64,000 nucleotides of DNA from Microvirga mediterraneensis (lineage in GTDB: Bacteria > Pseudomonadota > Alphaproteobacteria > Rhizobiales > Beijerinckiaceae). How positions within the stretch are numbered: position 1 is the first letter of the stretch; every line of letters begins with the position of its first letter. A model generated the notes under the pieces. It worked only from the letters and a program-made list of their open reading frames with translations. It was not told the origin of the DNA and made no database searches. Where the stretch lies: positions 2,037,001 to 2,101,000 of the forward strand of contig NZ_JACDXJ010000001.1 of assembly GCF_013520865.1 (NCBI RefSeq), given 5' to 3'. This document shows, piece after piece, positions 44,819-54,274 of the stretch. The position numbers and the translations under genes are program-made.

Positions 44819-46336
44819 ATGTCCGTGGTTCAAGCGATCACAGAGGCCCCGACTCCGCTTCTGGAGATGCGCGGCATTTCCAAATCGTTCCCCGGTGTCA
44901 TGGCGCTCGATCAGGTGGATGTCGCGCTCCATCCCGGCGCCGTGACAGCGCTGATCGGCGAGAACGGCGCGGGCAAGTCGACGCTCGTCAAGATTCTGAC
45001 CGGCATCTATCGGCCGGACGAGGGCGAGATCATCATCGATGGCGTCGCCGTGCAATTCGCGAACGCCGAGGCTGCGATCCGCAGCGGCATCACGGCGATC
45101 CACCAGGAGACCGTGCTGTTCGATGAACTCTCGGTCGCCGAGAACATCTTTCTCGGCCACGCGCCGAGAACCCGCCTGGGGCTCGTCAACTGGAGCGCCA
45201 TGAACGCGCGCGCGGCGGCCCTGCTCACCTCCATCGATGCGCCGATCAGTCCTTACACGCGCCTGAAGGACCTCTCGATCGCGCACCGGCATCTCGTCGC
45301 CATCGCGCGCGCGCTCTCCGTCGAGGCCCGCGTGGTCATCATGGACGAGCCGACCGCCGCGCTCTCCTACAAGGAGGTGGAGGACCTGTTCCGGATCATC
45401 GAGCGGTTGAAGCGGCAGGGCAAGGCGATCCTCTTCATCAGCCATAAGTTCGAGGAGGTCTACCAGATCGCCGAACATTTCGTGGTGTTCCGCGACGGCC
45501 GTTCCATCGGGATGGGCCTGCTGTCGCAGACCGGACAGGACGAGATCGTCCGGATGATGGTCGGCCGCTCGGTCGATCACGTCTTCCCGAAAGTGGACGT
45601 GGCCATCGGGAATACAGTTCTCAAAGTCTCGGGTTACGCGCATCCGACGGAGTTCGACGGCATCTCCTTCGAGCTGCGGCGCGGCGAGATCCTGGGCCTC
45701 TACGGGCTGGTCGGCGCCGGGCGCTCGGAATTCTGCCAGGCCCTCTTCGGCATCACCTGCCCCAGCGCCGGAACCATCGAACTGGAAGGACGGCGGATCG
45801 ACATTCGCTCTCCGGCGGACGCCATCGCGGCGGGCATCGTCTACGTGCCAGAGGAGCGCGGCCGCCACGGCGCCGTGCTCCAGATGCCGATCTTCCAGAA
45901 CATCTCCCTGGCCACGCTGGATCGGACCACGAGAGCAGGCTTCCTGCGGCAGGCGGAGGAATTCGCCCTGGCGCGGACTTATGCCGAGCGGCTGGACCTG
46001 CGCGCGGCGGCGCTCTCGGTTCCCGTCGCTACCCTGTCGGGCGGGAATCAGCAGAAGGTGGTGATCGGTAAGTGGCTCGCCACGCGGCCGAAGGTCATCA
46101 TCCTGGACGAGCCCACGAAGGGCATCGACATCGGCTCGAAGGCGGCCGTGCACGCCTTCATGAGCGAACTCGCGGGCGAGGGGCTCAGCGTGATCATGGT
46201 CTCGTCCGAGCTGCCCGAGATCCTCGGCATGTCCGACCGCGTCATGGTGATGCGCGAGGGGCGGATAGCGGGATTGTGGGCACGCGACGGTCTCGATGCC
46301 GAGGTGCTCGTGCGGGCCGCGACGGGCAATGCATGA
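44819..46336 (+). CDS. rhaT: RhaT, ATPase of the rhamnose ABC transporter
   Basis: A 505-residue sugar ABC ATPase with two nucleotide domains. The first has Walker A GENGAGKST and Walker B VVIMDEPTAALS. The second has a degenerate Walker A region (GLVGAGRSE) with VATLSGGNQQKVVIGKWL and Walker B VIILDEPTKGIDIG. This one-polypeptide double layout is standard for carbohydrate uptake (CUT2) ATPases. It couples ATP use to transport through RhaP/RhaQ. The ATG at 44819 begins the conserved N-terminus. Note: this RhaT is an ABC ATPase, not the E. coli proton symporter of the same name. Confidence 0.95.
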   Translation: MSVVQAITEAPTPLLEMRGISKSFPGVMALDQVDVALHPGAVTALIGENGAGKSTLVKILTGIYRPDEGEIIIDGVAVQFANAEAAIRSGITAIHQETVLFDELSVAENIFLGHAPRTRLGLVNWSAMNARAAALLTSIDAPISPYTRLKDLSIAHRHLVAIARALSVEARVVIMDEPTAALSYKEVEDLFRIIERLKRQGKAILFISHKFEEVYQIAEHFVVFRDGRSIGMGLLSQTGQDEIVRMMVGRSVDHVFPKVDVAIGNTVLKVSGYAHPTEFDGISFELRRGEILGLYGLVGAGRSEFCQALFGITCPSAGTIELEGRRIDIRSPADAIAAGIVYVPEERGRHGAVLQMPIFQNISLATLDRTTRAGFLRQAEEFALARTYAERLDLRAAALSVPVATLSGGNQQKVVIGKWLATRPKVIILDEPTKGIDIGSKAAVHAFMSELAGEGLSVIMVSSELPEILGMSDRVMVMREGRIAGLWARDGLDAEVLVRAATGNA

Positions 46337-46355
46337 CAGGAAACAGGGATCCCCG

Positions 46356-47375
46356 ATGAGCCAAATCCTGAAATACCGTGAAATCCTGCTGGCGGCGATC
46401 ATCGTCGTGCTGATCGCGGTCTTCTCGTCGCGCGCGCCGGGCTTCGCCTCGCCCGAGAACCTTGCCAATATCTTCAACGATACATCGATCCTGATGATCC
46501 TGGCGCTCGGCCAGATGGCGGTGATCCTCACCAAGTCCATCGACCTGTCGGTGGCCGCGAACCTGTCCTTCACCGGCATGGCCATTGCCATGATGAACGC
46601 GGCCTATCCGCAGATCCCGCTGCCTGTCCTGATCGTCATGGCCATGGGCATCGGCGCGGTCCTCGGCGCCATCAACGGCCTCATGGTCTGGAAGATCGGC
46701 ATTCCGTCCATCGTCGCGACGCTCGGCACGCTCACGATCTATCGCGGCATGGCCTTCGTGCTCTCGGGCGGAGCCTGGGTCAACCAGACCCAGATGACCG
46801 CGACCTTCCTCAACACGCCGCGCATCGTCGTGCTCGGCCTGCCGCTGCTCGGCTGGACGGCGATCCTGGCGATCGCGCTCGTCGCTCTCGTCTTCACGCG
46901 CACTGTCTTCGGCCGCGCCCTCTACGCGTCCGGCGGCAATCCGACGGCGGCGCTCTATGCGGGAATCGATGTGGGGCGCACGCGCTTCTTCGCCTTCGTG
47001 ATGTCGGGCGCGCTCGCGGGCCTCTGCGGCTATCTCTGGGTATCCCGCTATGCGGTCGCCTATGTGGATATCGCAGCCGGCTTCGAGCTCGACACGGTCG
47101 CGGCCTGCGTGATCGGCGGGATCTCGACTCTCGGCGGCATCGGGTCCGTGGGCGGCGCGATCCTCGGAGCCCTGTTCCTCGGCGTGATCAAGAACGCGTT
47201 GCCGGTGATCAACGTCTCGCCGTTCTGGCAGATGGCGATTTCCGGCCTCGTCATCATCGTGGCGGTTCTCTTCAATGCGCGGCAGGAGAAGCGGAAGGGG
47301 CGTCTCATCCTCCGCGACGCCGCGAAGAGCAGGCCGCTCCTGGCCGAGGTTCCGGCCGAAGGAGCCGCCGCATGA
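46356..47375 (+). CDS. rhaP: RhaP, rhamnose ABC transporter permease
   Basis: A 339-residue CUT2-type permease with about ten predicted membrane helices. Typical parts are [20 protein letters not shown] and [10 protein letters not shown], then the [19 protein letters not shown] block and the C-terminal [20 protein letters not shown]. It forms the channel with RhaQ. It starts 19 bases after the rhaT stop and overlaps rhaQ by four bases (ATGA). Its assignment as RhaP and the next as RhaQ follows the order known for this locus. Confidence 0.93.
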   Translation: MSQILKYREILLAAIIVVLIAVFSSRAPGFASPENLANIFNDTSILMILALGQMAVILTKSIDLSVAANLSFTGMAIAMMNAAYPQIPLPVLIVMAMGIGAVLGAINGLMVWKIGIPSIVATLGTLTIYRGMAFVLSGGAWVNQTQMTATFLNTPRIVVLGLPLLGWTAILAIALVALVFTRTVFGRALYASGGNPTAALYAGIDVGRTRFFAFVMSGALAGLCGYLWVSRYAVAYVDIAAGFELDTVAACVIGGISTLGGIGSVGGAILGALFLGVIKNALPVINVSPFWQMAISGLVIIVAVLFNARQEKRKGRLILRDAAKSRPLLAEVPAEGAAA

Positions 47376-48418
47376 GCACGCTGGCTTTCGAGAAGCAGCC
47401 GCCGCGCCATATCCCCGACAGGCTCTCGACGCCGGCGGGCCGGATCCTCGGCAGCTGGGAGACCCTGCTCGCGGCTGTCGCCATCGCGATCTTCATCGCG
47501 AACTCGTTCGCGTCGCCGCACTTCCTCGATCCGTGGAACCTGTCGGACGCGACCTACAACTTCACCGAGAAGGCGATGATCGCCTTCGCGATGACGCTCC
47601 TGATCATCTCCGGAGAGATCGATCTTTCCGTCGCGGCCATCATCGCCCTGGCCTCGACCGCCATGGGAGCGGCCGCGCAGGCCGGCTTCCAGACGCCGGC
47701 TCTCGTGGGAGTCGGCCTCGGTGTCGGGCTGCTCTGCGGAGCCTTCAATGGCCTCCTGGTGGCGCGCATCGGGCTTCCGTCCATCGTCGTGACCATCGGC
47801 ACCATGAGCCTGTTTCGCGGCATCGCCCAGAGCGTGCTCGGCGACCAGGCCTATGGCGGCTATCCTGCGAGCTTCGCCTGGTTCGGCCAAGGCTACATGT
47901 CCGACTTTGCCTGGTGGCCGACTCTGCCCGGTTTCGAGGTCGTCACATTCGAGATGGTCGCCTTTGTGGTGCTCGCGCTCATCTTCGGTGTCCTGCTCCA
48001 CCGGACCGCTTTCGGACGGCGGATCTACGCTATCGGCAACAACGCCTTTGCCGCGCAATTCTCCGGCGTCCCGGTTCGGCGCACGAAGTTCATGCTCTTC
48101 CTGCTGACTGGTCTCATGAGCGGCTTCGCGGCCGTGTGCCTCACATCGAGGCTGGGCTCGACCCGTCACACCATCGCGGCGGGATGGGAACTCGAGGTGG
48201 TTACCATGGCGGTGCTCGGCGGCGTGAGCATCCTCGGAGGCTCGGGCACCATCCCGGGCGTGGTGCTGGCCGCCATCGTCATGGGCCTCGTCACCTTCGG
48301 CCTCGGTCTCCTCAACATCCCGGGCATCGTCATGTCGATCTTCATCGGCCTGCTGCTGATCCTCGTGATCGCGCTGCCGATCCTCATCCGCCGAATCCGC
48401 CTAAAGGCCGCCGCATGA
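47372..48418 (+). CDS. rhaQ: RhaQ, rhamnose ABC transporter permease
   Basis: A 348-residue CUT2-type permease, homologous to RhaP. Helices run throughout; typical parts are [40 protein letters not shown] and [20 protein letters not shown]. Together with RhaP it makes the two-permease core of the importer. It overlaps rhaP by 4 bases at its start and rhaU by 4 at its end. A membrane role is clear; which permease is called P or Q is by convention. Confidence 0.93.
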   Translation: MSTLAFEKQPPRHIPDRLSTPAGRILGSWETLLAAVAIAIFIANSFASPHFLDPWNLSDATYNFTEKAMIAFAMTLLIISGEIDLSVAAIIALASTAMGAAAQAGFQTPALVGVGLGVGLLCGAFNGLLVARIGLPSIVVTIGTMSLFRGIAQSVLGDQAYGGYPASFAWFGQGYMSDFAWWPTLPGFEVVTFEMVAFVVLALIFGVLLHRTAFGRRIYAIGNNAFAAQFSGVPVRRTKFMLFLLTGLMSGFAAVCLTSRLGSTRHTIAAGWELEVVTMAVLGGVSILGGSGTIPGVVLAAIVMGLVTFGLGLLNIPGIVMSIFIGLLLILVIALPILIRRIRLKAAA

Positions 48419-48738
48419 CTGGAAAAGAGAAACACGCCTTCAAGATGCAGCTCAACCCAGGCATGGAGGATGAGTACCGCCGCCGCCATGACGAGATCTG
48501 GCCCGAACTCGTGGAGCTTCTGAAGGAGGCCGGAATCGAGGATTACTCGATCCATCTCGACCGGGAAACCGGCATTCTCTTCGGGGTTCTATGGCGGCGC
48601 TCGGATCACCGCATGGCGGATCTGCCGAACCATCCGGTCATGGAGCGCTGGTGGGCTCACATGGCCGACATCATGGCGACGAATCCCGACAATTCGCCGG
48701 TCGACACGCCTCTCGTCACCGTCTTCCATATGGCGTGA
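48415..48738 (+). CDS. rhaU: RhaU/RhaM, L-rhamnose mutarotase
   Basis: Interconverts the alpha and beta forms of L-rhamnose so that the isomerase gets its preferred form. The 107-residue protein is the usual length, with [20 protein letters not shown] at the start, [20 protein letters not shown], and [12 protein letters not shown] near the end. His, Tyr and Trp residues in these blocks are the family's active-site positions. It overlaps rhaQ by 4 bases and precedes rhaK by 4. Confidence 0.94.
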   Translation: MTGKEKHAFKMQLNPGMEDEYRRRHDEIWPELVELLKEAGIEDYSIHLDRETGILFGVLWRRSDHRMADLPNHPVMERWWAHMADIMATNPDNSPVDTPLVTVFHMA

Positions 48739-48742
48739 GCCC

Positions 48743-50110
48743 ATGAAAGTCGCAGTGCTCGATGTCGGCAAGACCAATGTGAAGGCCGTCATCGTCGATG
48801 CCGAGGGGCGGCGCGAGATCGCCGCCCGCACGCGTCCCAACCGGGTGCTGACCAGCGAGCCCTATCCGCATTTCGACGTGGATGGGATCTTCGCGTTCTT
48901 CCTGCAGTCTTTGAAGGAACTCCACGCCGAACATGGGTTCGACGCCATTTCGATCACGGCCCACGGCGCGAGCGGGGCGCTCCTGGGAGACGGCGGTCTC
49001 GCTCTTCCGGTGATCGATTACGAGTTCCGCTATCCGGCGGAGATCGATGCGGCCTATGACGCCATCAGGCCGGATTTCTCGGAGACCTTCTCGCCGCGTC
49101 TGCCCGGCGGGCTCAATCTCGGGGCGCAACTGCACTATCAGAAAACGGCGTTCTCCGAAGCCTTCAGCAGAGTGCGGACCATCGTGACCTATCCCCAGTA
49201 TTGGGGCTGGCGACTGACGGGAGTGGCGGCGACCGACGTCACGTCCCTCGGCTGTCACACCGATCTCTGGAGGCCGAAGGAGGGGCGCTTTTCCTCCCTC
49301 GTCGACAGGCTCGACATCGCTGGCAGGCTCGCCCCCGTCGGAAGGCCTTCGGACCTCCTGGGCCATGTAACCGGTGAGATCGGCGCGAGGATCGGGCTTG
49401 CACGGCCCGTGCCCGTCTATTGCGGCATTCACGACTCGAACGCTTCGCTCCTGCCTCATCTAGGCCAGCATGAGGCGCCGTTCGCGGTCGTCTCCACGGG
49501 AACATGGGTCGTGATCTTCGCGGTCGGCGGCGACCTCGACCACCTCGATCCGACGCGGGACACTCTCGCCAACGTGGACGCTCTCGGGCGCGCGGTGCCG
49601 TCCGCGCGTTTCATGGGCGGTCGCGAGTTCGAAATATTGACGAAAGGGAGGGGCGAGGCGACGCCCGAGGCGACCCTCCATGTGGTCGAACGGCGCATTC
49701 TCATGACACCGAGCGTCGTGCCCGGATGCGGGCCGTTCCCCGACGCCGTGCATCGTCTCGTCAATGCGTCCGGCAATCTCGATGAAGATGAAATCTATGT
49801 TGCGGCTTCGCTCTACACGGCCCTGATGACGCAGGCCTGTCTCGATCTCACCCGCGCGGCGGGGCCGATCATCGTGGAGGGACCTTTCGCACGCAATGCC
49901 CTCTATGCAGAGGCCTTGGGAAGCGCGACCGGGCGTCAGGTCATTGCCGTTTCCAGTTCCACCGGAACCAGCGTCGGCGCGGCGCTCCTCGCGCTGATAT
50001 CGCCCAATCGAGGATCGCATCGGGAAGGACAGAGAACGTCCTCAACTCGGCTGCCGAGCGACTTTCAGCTTTATCGCGCAGAGTGGAATGCTCATTTGAA
50101 GATGAGTTGA
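48743..50110 (+). CDS. rhaK: RhaK, L-rhamnose/rhamnulose kinase (FGGY family)
   Basis: A 455-residue FGGY-type sugar kinase. The N-terminal phosphate block is VAVLDVGKTNVKAVIVD. Further blocks are SITAHGASGALLGDGG, the long middle part LNLGAQLHYQKTAFSEAF, then CGIHDSNASLLPHL and the C-terminal ATP region ALMTQACLDLTRAAGPIIVE. In rhizobia this kinase is also needed for uptake. It is the last gene of the operon; downstream is a low-GC, gene-poor stretch. Confidence 0.92.
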   Translation: MKVAVLDVGKTNVKAVIVDAEGRREIAARTRPNRVLTSEPYPHFDVDGIFAFFLQSLKELHAEHGFDAISITAHGASGALLGDGGLALPVIDYEFRYPAEIDAAYDAIRPDFSETFSPRLPGGLNLGAQLHYQKTAFSEAFSRVRTIVTYPQYWGWRLTGVAATDVTSLGCHTDLWRPKEGRFSSLVDRLDIAGRLAPVGRPSDLLGHVTGEIGARIGLARPVPVYCGIHDSNASLLPHLGQHEAPFAVVSTGTWVVIFAVGGDLDHLDPTRDTLANVDALGRAVPSARFMGGREFEILTKGRGEATPEATLHVVERRILMTPSVVPGCGPFPDAVHRLVNASGNLDEDEIYVAASLYTALMTQACLDLTRAAGPIIVEGPFARNALYAEALGSATGRQVIAVSSSTGTSVGAALLALISPNRGSHREGQRTSSTRLPSDFQLYRAEWNAHLKMS

Positions 50111-50571
50111 TCGGAGCGACCCGATCTTGCGAAGTATTAAATCGCTATATCGTTTATGGAATGGCAGGTGGTAATACGTTTTTCCATGGATCAATGATCC
50201 TCTATTGCTCTCAGCCTGCCACATTGCAGCCGCACTGCGACGCTTAGCTGGGTTACATTCAGTTGTAGTGTTGTAGAGCAAACAGGTTGCCGATGAAGTT
50301 GGAACGAAAGAACCTATCACTCCCTGTCGAAACGAATACCATCCTGTCGGAGCTTGAGCGGACAATGGTTGCATCGATCGCTCTGATGAAGCGTCTGAGA
50401 CGCGAGAGAAGGCGCTCGGTGCGCGTGCAGCGCACGGCGGAAGAGCAGAGAGCCTGATTGAGGATCATCCGGGTAATCTGCCTTCGATCCCCTCTCGAGG
50501 CTTATGATTGCCGATAGCGTTGAATCATCGGGCTCAAGCGCAGAACGCACGCTTGGCTCGATCCTCTCGTT
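50111..50571. other. Gene-poor, lower-GC stretch after rhaK
   Basis: This 461-base stretch is visibly richer in A and T than the genes around it. It holds one possible small frame (50293-50457) and no convincing RNA gene, terminator or mobile element. Confidence 0.5.
50293..50457 (+). CDS. Possible small basic protein, 54 residues
   Basis: A frame MKLERKNLSLPVETN...ending RTAEEQRA. The second half is rich in Arg (RLRRERRRS). No family, no clear ribosome site, and base use unlike the neighbours. It could be spurious. Confidence 0.3.
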   Translation: MKLERKNLSLPVETNTILSELERTMVASIALMKRLRRERRRSVRVQRTAEEQRA

Positions 50572-51384
50572 TCACCGGCGCTGAGCGACGAAGAAGAGCC
50601 GCGGGAAGCGCAGCAGGACCTTTCCATCGGATTGGACCGGATAGGCTTCCGCGACGACCGCTTCGTAGCGGCGCAGAAAATCGGAGCGCTCCTCCGGCGA
50701 TAGCGGGTCGATATAGGGTTTCAGGCCGGTGCTCTTGAACCATTCGACGATGGAAGCTGCTCCGTCGAGGGGATGAACATAGGTCGTTTGCCAGAGATCG
50801 ACCGAGCATCCTGCCTGCCGCAGCCAGTTGTAGTAATCCTCGAAGGATCCGATCCTCTCCCTTGCCGTGGCCGCGGCGGACAGCGTTTCCGCCCATGGGC
50901 CGTCCTGCGCGACCTGGGCCATGAGGCGGTGCGAAGGCTCGTTCAGGTTGTTCGGCATCTGAACGGCGAGGCATCCGCCATCCGCCAACAAGGAAACGAG
51001 ACGCTTGAGAAGGGCGGAATGGCCTGGAAGCCATTGCAGCACGGCATTGGCGAAGATCAGATCGAAGCGCTCGCTGGTCTGCCACTGCGCGATGTCCGCT
51101 TCCTCGAAGCGCAGACCCGGCAGTCGCGCTTTCGCCTTAGCGAGCATGTCCGGTGACGTGTCGAGGCCGATGATGCGCGCTGCGGGGTAGCGCCGGGCGA
51201 TCAGCTCCGTGCTGTTCCCGGGGCCGCATCCGAGATCGACACAGCTCGCTGGCGTGTCCAGGGGCACCCGCTTGAGCAGGTCGAGGGAAGGCCGCGTGCG
51301 CTCATCCTCGAACTTCAGATATTGTCCCGCATCCCAATCGACCAACGGATCATCTCCCTCGTCTTCGTTGCGCCATGTCGGCAT
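50572..51384 (-). CDS. tam: Trans-aconitate 2-methyltransferase-like SAM methyltransferase
   Basis: A 270-residue SAM-dependent methyltransferase. The SAM site is [20 protein letters not shown], with [19 protein letters not shown] and [16 protein letters not shown] following. The Tam-type C-terminal half has [14 protein letters not shown] and [18 protein letters not shown]. Tam methylates trans-aconitate to remove this inhibitor of the citrate cycle. The frame is open to 51501, but the ATG at 51384 has AGGA just before it and begins the usual N-terminus. Confidence 0.88.
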   Translation of the reverse strand: MPTWRNEDEGDDPLVDWDAGQYLKFEDERTRPSLDLLKRVPLDTPASCVDLGCGPGNSTELIARRYPAARIIGLDTSPDMLAKAKARLPGLRFEEADIAQWQTSERFDLIFANAVLQWLPGHSALLKRLVSLLADGGCLAVQMPNNLNEPSHRLMAQVAQDGPWAETLSAAATARERIGSFEDYYNWLRQAGCSVDLWQTTYVHPLDGAASIVEWFKSTGLKPYIDPLSPEERSDFLRRYEAVVAEAYPVQSDGKVLLRFPRLFFVAQRR

Positions 51385-51610
51385 CGGCCATCCTGGAGGA
51401 TTTCCGGCGCCCCGCGAGGAGCGCTGCGACCGCGTGAAAGTGCTTCGGCGGATCGTATGAACCGACAAATCCTTATCGGCGAAAACCGACGCGACAGCCA
51501 TATTGTTTCGGCGTATACTTGCATAGACAGGTTGCGGCTATGCGTGACCCCGGACGATGTGCGCAAGGCCGAGAGCCCGACTGCCAAGGTTCAGCCCTGG
51601 AGGAGCGATT

Positions 51611-52435
51611 ATGGCCAATTTTCATATTGTCGCCGGCGCAAGCGAAGCTCCGGCGCATCCGGTTGTCAGAAAGATCACGCCTGCCGATTTAAAGGAGGCC
51701 CTGGCAAAGGGCTTCGACGATTTCTGGGCCATGCCGTCGCATCTGGTATTCCTGGGATTGATCTATCCCGTCGTCGGCGTCTGTCTGGCCGCGCTCACCT
51801 TCAGCAACAATGCGCTGCCGCTTCTCTATCCCTTGGCTTCGGGCTTCGCGCTGATCGGGCCGATTGCAGGCATCGGTCTCTATGAGATCAGCCGGAGGCG
51901 CGAACTCGGCTTGTCGACTTCCTGGCAGGATGCGTTCACTGTTCTGAAGTCGCCTTCGATCCCGTCGATTCTCGCGCTCGGCGTCCTGCTGCTGGTGATC
52001 TTCCTGACATGGCTGACGACCGCCCGGATGCTTTACCAATCGATTTTCGGCTATGCGGTGCCCGATTCCTATGCGGGGCTGATCAATCAGGTTCTCACGA
52101 CGTCGGAGGGCATGCGGCTGATCGTCTGGGGCAACATCCTCGGCTTCGTCTTCGCCGTGGCGGTGCTGAGCATCAGCGTGATCTCGTTCCCGCTTCTTCT
52201 GGACCGGGATGTGGGGGCGGCCGTTGCCGTCTACACTTCCGTCAAGGCCGTGGCCATGAACCCGCTCACCATGGCCCTGTGGGGCCTTATCGTCGCCGCT
52301 GCCCTCCTCATCGGCTCCATTCCGCTCTTCGTGGGGCTCGCCATCGTGATGCCGGTTCTCGGACACGCGACGTGGCATCTCTATCGCCGGGTCGTGGAGC
52401 CACCTCATCCCGATGATGTGCACCCGGTGAGATAG
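51611..52435 (+). CDS. DUF2189 integral membrane protein
   Basis: A 274-residue protein with six or so predicted helices. Its N-terminal portion, VVRKITPADLKEALAKGFDD followed by FWAMPSHLVFLGLIYPVVG, and ALIGPIAGIGLYEISRRREL are the DUF2189 marks. The family function is unknown. AGGAGCG precedes the ATG at 51611. It converges on the oxidase cluster, with a hairpin in the gap. Confidence 0.86.
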   Translation: MANFHIVAGASEAPAHPVVRKITPADLKEALAKGFDDFWAMPSHLVFLGLIYPVVGVCLAALTFSNNALPLLYPLASGFALIGPIAGIGLYEISRRRELGLSTSWQDAFTVLKSPSIPSILALGVLLLVIFLTWLTTARMLYQSIFGYAVPDSYAGLINQVLTTSEGMRLIVWGNILGFVFAVAVLSISVISFPLLLDRDVGAAVAVYTSVKAVAMNPLTMALWGLIVAAALLIGSIPLFVGLAIVMPVLGHATWHLYRRVVEPPHPDDVHPVR

Positions 52436-52456
52436 GCGCATCTTCAGCAGAATATC

Positions 52457-52485
52457 GAAGGCGGTCCGGCGATCGGGCCGCCTTC
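52457..52485. terminator. Bidirectional terminator-like hairpin between DUF2189 gene and oxidase cluster
   Basis: GAAGGCGG (52457-52464) pairs with CCGCCTTC (52478-52485), in the gap between two converging genes. There is no clear T-run on either side. Confidence 0.5.
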
Positions 52486-52492
52486 TGAGTGC

Positions 52493-52828
52493 TCAGGGTC
52501 CGGGTCCGAAGAAGATCATCCGTGACAGCAATGTGTAATCCGCCTCGAGCGTCATGATCGCGACGAACACGAGCACGGCGCTGATCGGCACCAGAATGGC
52601 ATAGACCAGGGACAGGCGCTCCCAGGCCATATGCATGAAGATCGCCACGATGAGGCCGGCCTTCAGTAGCATGAAGAGGACGATCAGGGCGTATCGGAGG
52701 AGGCCCTGGACCTGGAAGTAATCGACGAAGTAGGAGCAGGCGCTCAGGACGAACAGCCAGGCCCACACAACCAGATAGAGCTTGATCGGGTGTTGTTGCC
52801 CCTGCGCGTGTGCGGTTGCCTGTGCCAT
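52493..52828 (-). CDS. Cytochrome oxidase subunit IV (CtaF/CyoD-like)
   Basis: A 111-residue protein with three membrane helices (LYLVVWAWLFVLSACSYFV, LRYALIVLFMLLKAGLIVAI, LVYAILVPISAVLVFVAIMT). The His-x-His-Met-type segment AIFMHMAWE is like the prokaryotic subunit IV proteins. It is the last gene of a five-gene oxidase operon on the minus strand, 10 bases after the second subunit III. The ATG at 52828 gives the usual length; longer upstream frame runs across subunit III. Confidence 0.82.
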   Translation of the reverse strand: MAQATAHAQGQQHPIKLYLVVWAWLFVLSACSYFVDYFQVQGLLRYALIVLFMLLKAGLIVAIFMHMAWERLSLVYAILVPISAVLVFVAIMTLEADYTLLSRMIFFGPGP

Positions 52829-52838
52829 GGCGCATCCC

Positions 52839-53561
52839 TTACCAGAGATAGAAGAAGGCGAAGATGAAGACCCAGACCAGATCGACGAAGTGCCAGTAGA
52901 GGCCCATGATCTCGACGGATTCGTAACGCCCCTTCCGGCTCGTGAAGAAGCCCCGCCGCTCATGGTCGAAATCGCCGCGCCACACCTTCCGGGCGATGAC
53001 GAGAAGAAAGATCACGCCGAAGGTCACATGGGTGCCGTGAAAGCCGGTGATCATGAAGAAGGACGAGCCGAACTGGGCCGCGCCCCACGGGTTGGCCCAG
53101 GGGCGGACGCCTTCGTGGATCAGCTTGGTCCACTCGAAGGCCTGCATGCCGACGAAGGTGGCGCCGAGGAGCGCCGTCACCAGCATCAGGATGGCCGTCT
53201 TCTTCCGGTCCCGCCGGTAGCCGAAGTTCACCGCCATCGCCATCGTCCCGCTGCTGCTGATCAGGACGAAGGTCATGATGGCGATGAGGATGAGGGGGAG
53301 AGACGTGCCTCCGATGGTCAGCGCGAAGACCTCGCTCGTGTTGGGCCACGGCACGGTCGTGGACATGCGCGCCGTCATGTAGGAGATCAGGAAGCAGCTG
53401 AAGACGAAGGTGTCGCTGAGGAGGAAGATCCACATCATGGCCTTGCCCCAGGACACGTTCCTGAAGGCCTGCCGGTCCGAGGAGAAGTCGCTCGCGATGC
53501 TGCGCAGGCCGGAGGCCTCCGTATAGGTCGCTCGCAAGTCCGTTGCCGCCTGTTCCGCCAT
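52839..53561 (-). CDS. ctaE: Cytochrome c oxidase subunit III
   Basis: A 240-residue subunit III. Typical parts: KAMMWIFLLSDTFVFSCFLI at the first helix, GTSLPLILIAIMTFVLISSS, VGMQAFEWTKLI, the central FFMITGFHGTHVTFGVIFLL and the end GLYWHFVDLVWVFIFAFFYL. The last two blocks are the subunit III signature. It is the second subunit III-like gene of this cluster. The ATG at 53561 lies 14 bases beyond the first one's stop. A longer upstream frame on this strand is a shadow. Confidence 0.93.
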   Translation of the reverse strand: MAEQAATDLRATYTEASGLRSIASDFSSDRQAFRNVSWGKAMMWIFLLSDTFVFSCFLISYMTARMSTTVPWPNTSEVFALTIGGTSLPLILIAIMTFVLISSSGTMAMAVNFGYRRDRKKTAILMLVTALLGATFVGMQAFEWTKLIHEGVRPWANPWGAAQFGSSFFMITGFHGTHVTFGVIFLLVIARKVWRGDFDHERRGFFTSRKGRYESVEIMGLYWHFVDLVWVFIFAFFYLW

Positions 53562-53575
53562 GAGCAGAACTCCTA

Positions 53576-54274
53576 TCACGTCAGCAATTGCCGGCAGATG
53601 TCCACGAAACCGCCCGCCCAGCCTGTCAGAACGCTTAAGAAAACCAGCCATACAAGAAGAAGGAAGTGCCAGTACGTGGCGCAGAGCTCCACGGACAGGC
53701 GCAGCCGTTTCGTTGCATGTTCGCGCCATGCCTTCTCGATGGTCCTGCCCAATGCGGCCAGGCCGCCGAGCAGGTGGAGGCCGTGCAGGCCGGTGAGGAT
53801 ATAGAAAAAGGCATTGGCCGGATTGGCGGCCAGCACATAGCCCTCGTTGCTCAGTTGGCGCCAGGCGAGAAGCTGGCCCGACAGGAAGGCGAGGGCCGAT
53901 ATGCCGCCCGCGAGGAGGCTCGCTCTCAGCTCCGGCATTTCTCCGCGTTCGGCCGCGCGCTTCGCGCCGTGCAGGGCAAGACTGCTCAGGGCGAGCATGG
54001 TCGTGTTGAGCCAGAGAATGCGCGGCAGCGGCAAGGTGCGCCAGTCGGGCAGTTGCATCCGCATCGCATAGGCGCTGATGAACAGCGCGAACAGGGAGCC
54101 GATCACGGCGAGAAGGATGAGGAGGCCGACCCGGTAGGGAGGCGCGGGCGTTTCTTCCGGCAAGACGCCAGCCGTTCCCTGCTCCAGCCAGGGCTTCGAT
54201 GCCAGCCCCTGCCGCGAGAGCCACCAGGCGCCGATGACGGTGAGACCGCTCAGGAACAGGAGGATGCTACCCAT
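53576..54274 (-). CDS. Second cytochrome c oxidase subunit III-like protein
   Basis: A 232-residue protein related to subunit III. The marks are LWLNTTMLALSSLALHGAKR, then FFYILTGLHGLHLLGGLAAL and CATYWHFLLLVWLVFLSVL, in the usual places. It has an N-terminal helix and acidic linker absent in the other one. It overlaps the subunit I gene by 8 bases and precedes ctaE by 14. Clusters with two III-like genes resemble the rhizobial coxMNOP type. What the second copy does is not known to me. Confidence 0.88.
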   Translation of the reverse strand: MGSILLFLSGLTVIGAWWLSRQGLASKPWLEQGTAGVLPEETPAPPYRVGLLILLAVIGSLFALFISAYAMRMQLPDWRTLPLPRILWLNTTMLALSSLALHGAKRAAERGEMPELRASLLAGGISALAFLSGQLLAWRQLSNEGYVLAANPANAFFYILTGLHGLHLLGGLAALGRTIEKAWREHATKRLRLSVELCATYWHFLLLVWLVFLSVLTGWAGGFVDICRQLLT

